Assembly (NCBI RefSeq): GCF_000721265.1
Contig: NZ_JOFZ01000006.1
Location: 186,001-250,000 of the forward strand
Direction of reading: 5' to 3'
Source: Streptomyces sp. NRRL F-5126
GTDB lineage: Bacteria; Actinomycetota; Actinomycetes; Streptomycetales; Streptomycetaceae
DNA: 64,000 bases
The position numbers and the translations under genes were made by a program. Of this stretch, positions 62,022-64,000 are shown piece by piece. The notes beneath the pieces were generated by a model. The model was not told where the DNA came from. It worked only from the letters and a program-made list of their open reading frames with translations, and did no database searches. Each line of letters opens with the position of its first letter. Position 1 is the stretch's first letter.

Positions 62022-62063
62022 GACGCGGCCGCATCCGACTTCTACGTCCTCGAACCAGGACGG

Positions 62064-62092
62064 AACCCGGTGAACCTGTGCGGTCAGAGCAC
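62064..62092 (-). repeat. right terminal inverted repeat
   Basis: Inverted partner of 61250-61278. Its outer end shares base 62092 with the TAG stop codon of the XRE regulator. Confidence 0.88.
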
Positions 62093-63342
62093 TAGGCGGA
62101 CAGGATGCCCAGCTTTACCGCGAGCCCTGCGGCGGCCTGGCGCCGGGCCGGGCTACGGGCCTCCGTCTCTTCCAGCACGATGCGTCGGGCGTAGCCGTTG
62201 TACTTGATCGTCTCAGGTGCGGCCGCGTGCGCCCGCTCCAACGTCGCCAACGCCGTCTGGGCTTGGCCGTCCAGCTGGTAGGCCCGCGCCTCCTCGATGC
62301 GGTGACGGGCCAGCCGCGGCCGCGACGGGATGGCCAGCGCGTCGGAGGCTGCCACCTGCCGGACGCTCTCCCCGCCGGCGCCGAGCTCCACGGCGACGGT
62401 GACGGCGTGGGCGCCCATGATGGCCCGCGAGAACGAGGTGACCGGGTCGTAGTAGCCCGGGGCGAGCCGCTTGGCGGCACGTTGTGCCCGGTCCCACAGG
62501 CCCCACGCTTCCCCGCTCGTGCCGCGCCGCGCGGCTGTGTACCCGGCCTCGAACTGAAGGGCACCCGCGATGGCTTGCACGCCGTCACCGCCGTCCGGCA
62601 GATGAGGGGCCAGGTAGCGCAAGGCCTCCCGGGTGACGGCGTCGGCCGCATCGAAATGGGCGGGACCGCTGTCTCGGTGCGCCTGCGCGGCCAGCCAGGC
62701 GGCGAGGCCGATCGCACGCGGGTCCTCGCTCTCCTGCGCGGCGACCATGCCGCGCTCGGCGACGCGCCAGAGCAACGCGCTGTCGGGCTGGTAGGCGAGG
62801 AAGAACTGCGAGAGCGAGTACACCTCGGAGAGGATCGCCTGCGCTGCTCGCCGGTCGGCGGGCGCGTCTGCCTGGCGCACAGCGAGCTGCGCGTCACGGA
62901 CGAGGTCGGGCAGCAGGCCACCGATGACCTCACGGTGGTTCGGGGCCCGGTGGCGTGCGACCCACGCGCGATCGAGACGTGCCCGCAGGTGCTCGGGCGG
63001 CGGCGCCTTGCGATCGCCGACGACGGGGAAGGCGTTGATCGCGTCGCGCACCGCAGGCAGCCGCGAGTGCCCGGGACCGATGAACAGGTCCACCGGGGCA
63101 GCCTGGTCACCTGTCAGGTCCGAGAGGTCACGGACCCGGAGGACCTCGGCGATCCGGAGGATCGTGGCCAGCTTCGGCGTCTGGATCTGGCCGCCCTCCA
63201 CCTGCTTGACCCAGGACTGCGACCGTCCGAGCAGACCCGCCAGAACGGGGCGGGTCAAGCCACGCTTCTGCCGGAGGATCTGCATGCGCTGGCCGAATAC
63301 GAGAGGGTCGGCGTAGGGGTCCGGGGTAGCGTCTGACGGCAC
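62092..63342 (-). CDS. XRE family regulator with TPR-like C-terminal region
   Basis: 416 aa from GTG 63342, preceded by AAGG. Residues about 17-80 form the helix-turn-helix (RMQILRQKRGLTRPVLAGLLGRSQSWVKQVEGGQIQTPKLATILRIAEVL). The rest is helical with a TPR-like pattern (LARHRIEEARAYQLDGQAQTALATLERAHAAAPE), the layout of many Streptomyces XRE regulators. The stop codon coincides with the border of the inverted-repeat unit, but the frame seems complete. It probably regulated the small genes now located beyond the inserted unit. Confidence 0.87.
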   Translation of the reverse strand: MPSDATPDPYADPLVFGQRMQILRQKRGLTRPVLAGLLGRSQSWVKQVEGGQIQTPKLATILRIAEVLRVRDLSDLTGDQAAPVDLFIGPGHSRLPAVRDAINAFPVVGDRKAPPPEHLRARLDRAWVARHRAPNHREVIGGLLPDLVRDAQLAVRQADAPADRRAAQAILSEVYSLSQFFLAYQPDSALLWRVAERGMVAAQESEDPRAIGLAAWLAAQAHRDSGPAHFDAADAVTREALRYLAPHLPDGGDGVQAIAGALQFEAGYTAARRGTSGEAWGLWDRAQRAAKRLAPGYYDPVTSFSRAIMGAHAVTVAVELGAGGESVRQVAASDALAIPSRPRLARHRIEEARAYQLDGQAQTALATLERAHAAAPETIKYNGYARRIVLEETEARSPARRQAAAGLAVKLGILSA

Positions 63343-63431
63343 TGCCTTGCCCCCTCTCTGAACAGCTCGACGCTGTCAGGGTAGGGGCAAGGCCTTTCGC
63401 ATGTGAGGGCTCTGGCAAGACATGACGAAAG

Positions 63432-63468
63432 CGCCCCCTGCCCACGGCATGCAGCCGGGACAGGGGCG
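63432..63468 (-). terminator. hairpin after the GGDEF gene
   Basis: CGCCCCCTG (63432-63440) pairs with CAGGGGCG (63461-63468) with one bulged C, just past the GGDEF stop on the minus strand. Confidence 0.55.
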
Positions 63469-63475
63469 GGGTGGG

Positions 63476-64000
63476 TCACGGTCGGGCCGGGCCCTCCTCC
63501 GGGGCGTCCGGGGGCCCCGGCTTCGCCGGGGGGAGCGGGGGGCGGGTGTCGCGGAAGTGGCGGCGGGCGCCCTCGGCCGCCGCCGGGACGTCGGGTGCCG
63601 CGTCCGCGAGGCGGATCGTCACGTCGTCGCGGCCCGCGACGACCGGGCCGCACGCGTGCTCGGCCTTGGCCCGGTACTGCGCGGCGTCGGCGAGGCGGAA
63701 CAGCCGGCGCGCCGAGCCGACCCGGCCGATCGGGTCGGCCGTCGACGCGACCCCGCAGGCCACTCCGTCGCCGAGGTCGAGCCGGCCGGCGCGCCGGCAC
63801 AGCTCGTCCGCGACCACGATCACCTCGTCCGCGCCGGGGCCCGTGGTCAGCAGGCAGAACTCGTCCCCGCCGAGGCGTGCGGCGAGCGCGCCGGGCAGCT
63901 TGGCGCCGCATACGGAGAGCACCGTGCCGAAACGTTCGAGCAGCCGGTCGCCCACCGCGTGGCCGTGGGTGTCGTTCACCCTCTTCAGCCCGTTGAGGTC
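63476..64000 (-). CDS. GGDEF domain protein, probable diguanylate cyclase (partial)
   Basis: Runs in from beyond 64000. The visible 174 residues start DLNGLKRVNDTHGHAVGDRLL, the substrate-binding half of the GGDEF fold, and contain the active site ARLGGDEFCLL intact, so c-di-GMP synthesis is expected. No RxxD inhibitory site is seen upstream of GGDEF in the visible part. The C-terminus is a Pro-rich tail of about 30 residues. Any sensor or membrane domain lies outside the window. Confidence 0.9.
   Translation of the reverse strand, partial: DLNGLKRVNDTHGHAVGDRLLERFGTVLSVCGAKLPGALAARLGGDEFCLLTTGPGADEVIVVADELCRRAGRLDLGDGVACGVASTADPIGRVGSARRLFRLADAAQYRAKAEHACGPVVAGRDDVTIRLADAAPDVPAAAEGARRHFRDTRPPLPPAKPGPPDAPEEGPARP

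Larger units (their letters stand above)
61250..62092. mobile_element. inverted-repeat-bounded unit: IS630-type relic plus GNAT gene
   Basis: 29-bp ends at 61250-61278 and 62064-62092 are inverted copies with one mismatch. Between them lie a decayed IS630-like transposase next to the left end and an intact GNAT acetyltransferase gene in the opposite orientation. The right end abuts the stop codon of the XRE gene and is followed by TA (62093-62094), the target preferred by IS630/Tc1 elements; the left side has GG in that place. It looks like a non-autonomous, cargo-carrying IS derivative. Confidence 0.7.

Overview
The window is high-GC actinobacterial chromosome, most likely Streptomyces or a close relative. 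Codons are strongly G/C-ending, GTG and TTG starts are common, stop/start overlaps of the ATGA or GTGA type recur, and marker genes such as mycothiol S-conjugate amidase (mca), DUF4307 and a Streptomyces-type hutH are present. It is mostly core chromosome with accessory patches. No rRNA, tRNA, CRISPR array or prophage was recognised.

1-10.4 kb is a divergent catabolic locus around an IclR regulator. Leftward: IclR, CaiB-type CoA-transferase, CitE/HpcH-type lyase, cyclase-family hydrolase, and a MmgE/PrpD enzyme cut by the window edge. Rightward: a second MmgE/PrpD enzyme, an Asp/Glu/hydantoin racemase-like protein, an FAD oxidoreductase and a dihydropyrimidinase-like amidohydrolase, each overlapping the next by 4 nt. 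The set looks like ring opening, isomerisation, redox and hydration, CoA activation and C-C cleavage of an unknown cyclic amide or imide or branched dicarboxylate.

10.6-23.2 kb holds pckG, a DHA2 efflux/TetR pair, a DUF255 thioredoxin-fold protein, RidA, gdhA, and a methyltransferase/NAD-dependent reductase/MFS/TetR cassette with a near-perfect operator. 23.2-31 kb holds a proline-rich unknown, a fold-III PLP enzyme under a PucR-type regulator, and a large NB-ARC/TPR STAND ATPase. 31.6-36.5 kb is core (small membrane protein, mca, DUF4307, greA) plus a secreted S53 peptidase. 36.5-43 kb has a glutamate-synthase-like FMN enzyme, an aldo/keto reductase with a MerR-type 19-bp-spacer promoter, a truncated XRE regulator and a DrrAB-like efflux pair with MarR.

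43-55.4 kb holds a small sigma-like gene coupled to a tiny membrane protein, a cystathionine gamma-synthase/lyase, tandem TPR-like paralogs, a double GNAT, a MacB-type ABC system whose two genes are separated by an imperfect tandem-repeat array, an L,D-transpeptidase and hutH with a predicted leaderless promoter. 55.7-59.1 kb is a LysR regulator divergent from three NAD(P)-binding oxidoreductases.

59.2-63.4 kb is the accessory patch: a doubly frameshifted phosphotransferase, several small proteins, a transposon-like unit with 29-bp inverted ends that encloses a GNAT acetyltransferase beside a decayed IS630-type transposase, and an XRE regulator whose stop codon abuts that unit. The window ends in a GGDEF protein. 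The strongest candidate for something undescribed is the inverted-repeat-bounded GNAT unit; next are the first catabolic locus and the intra-operon repeat array.
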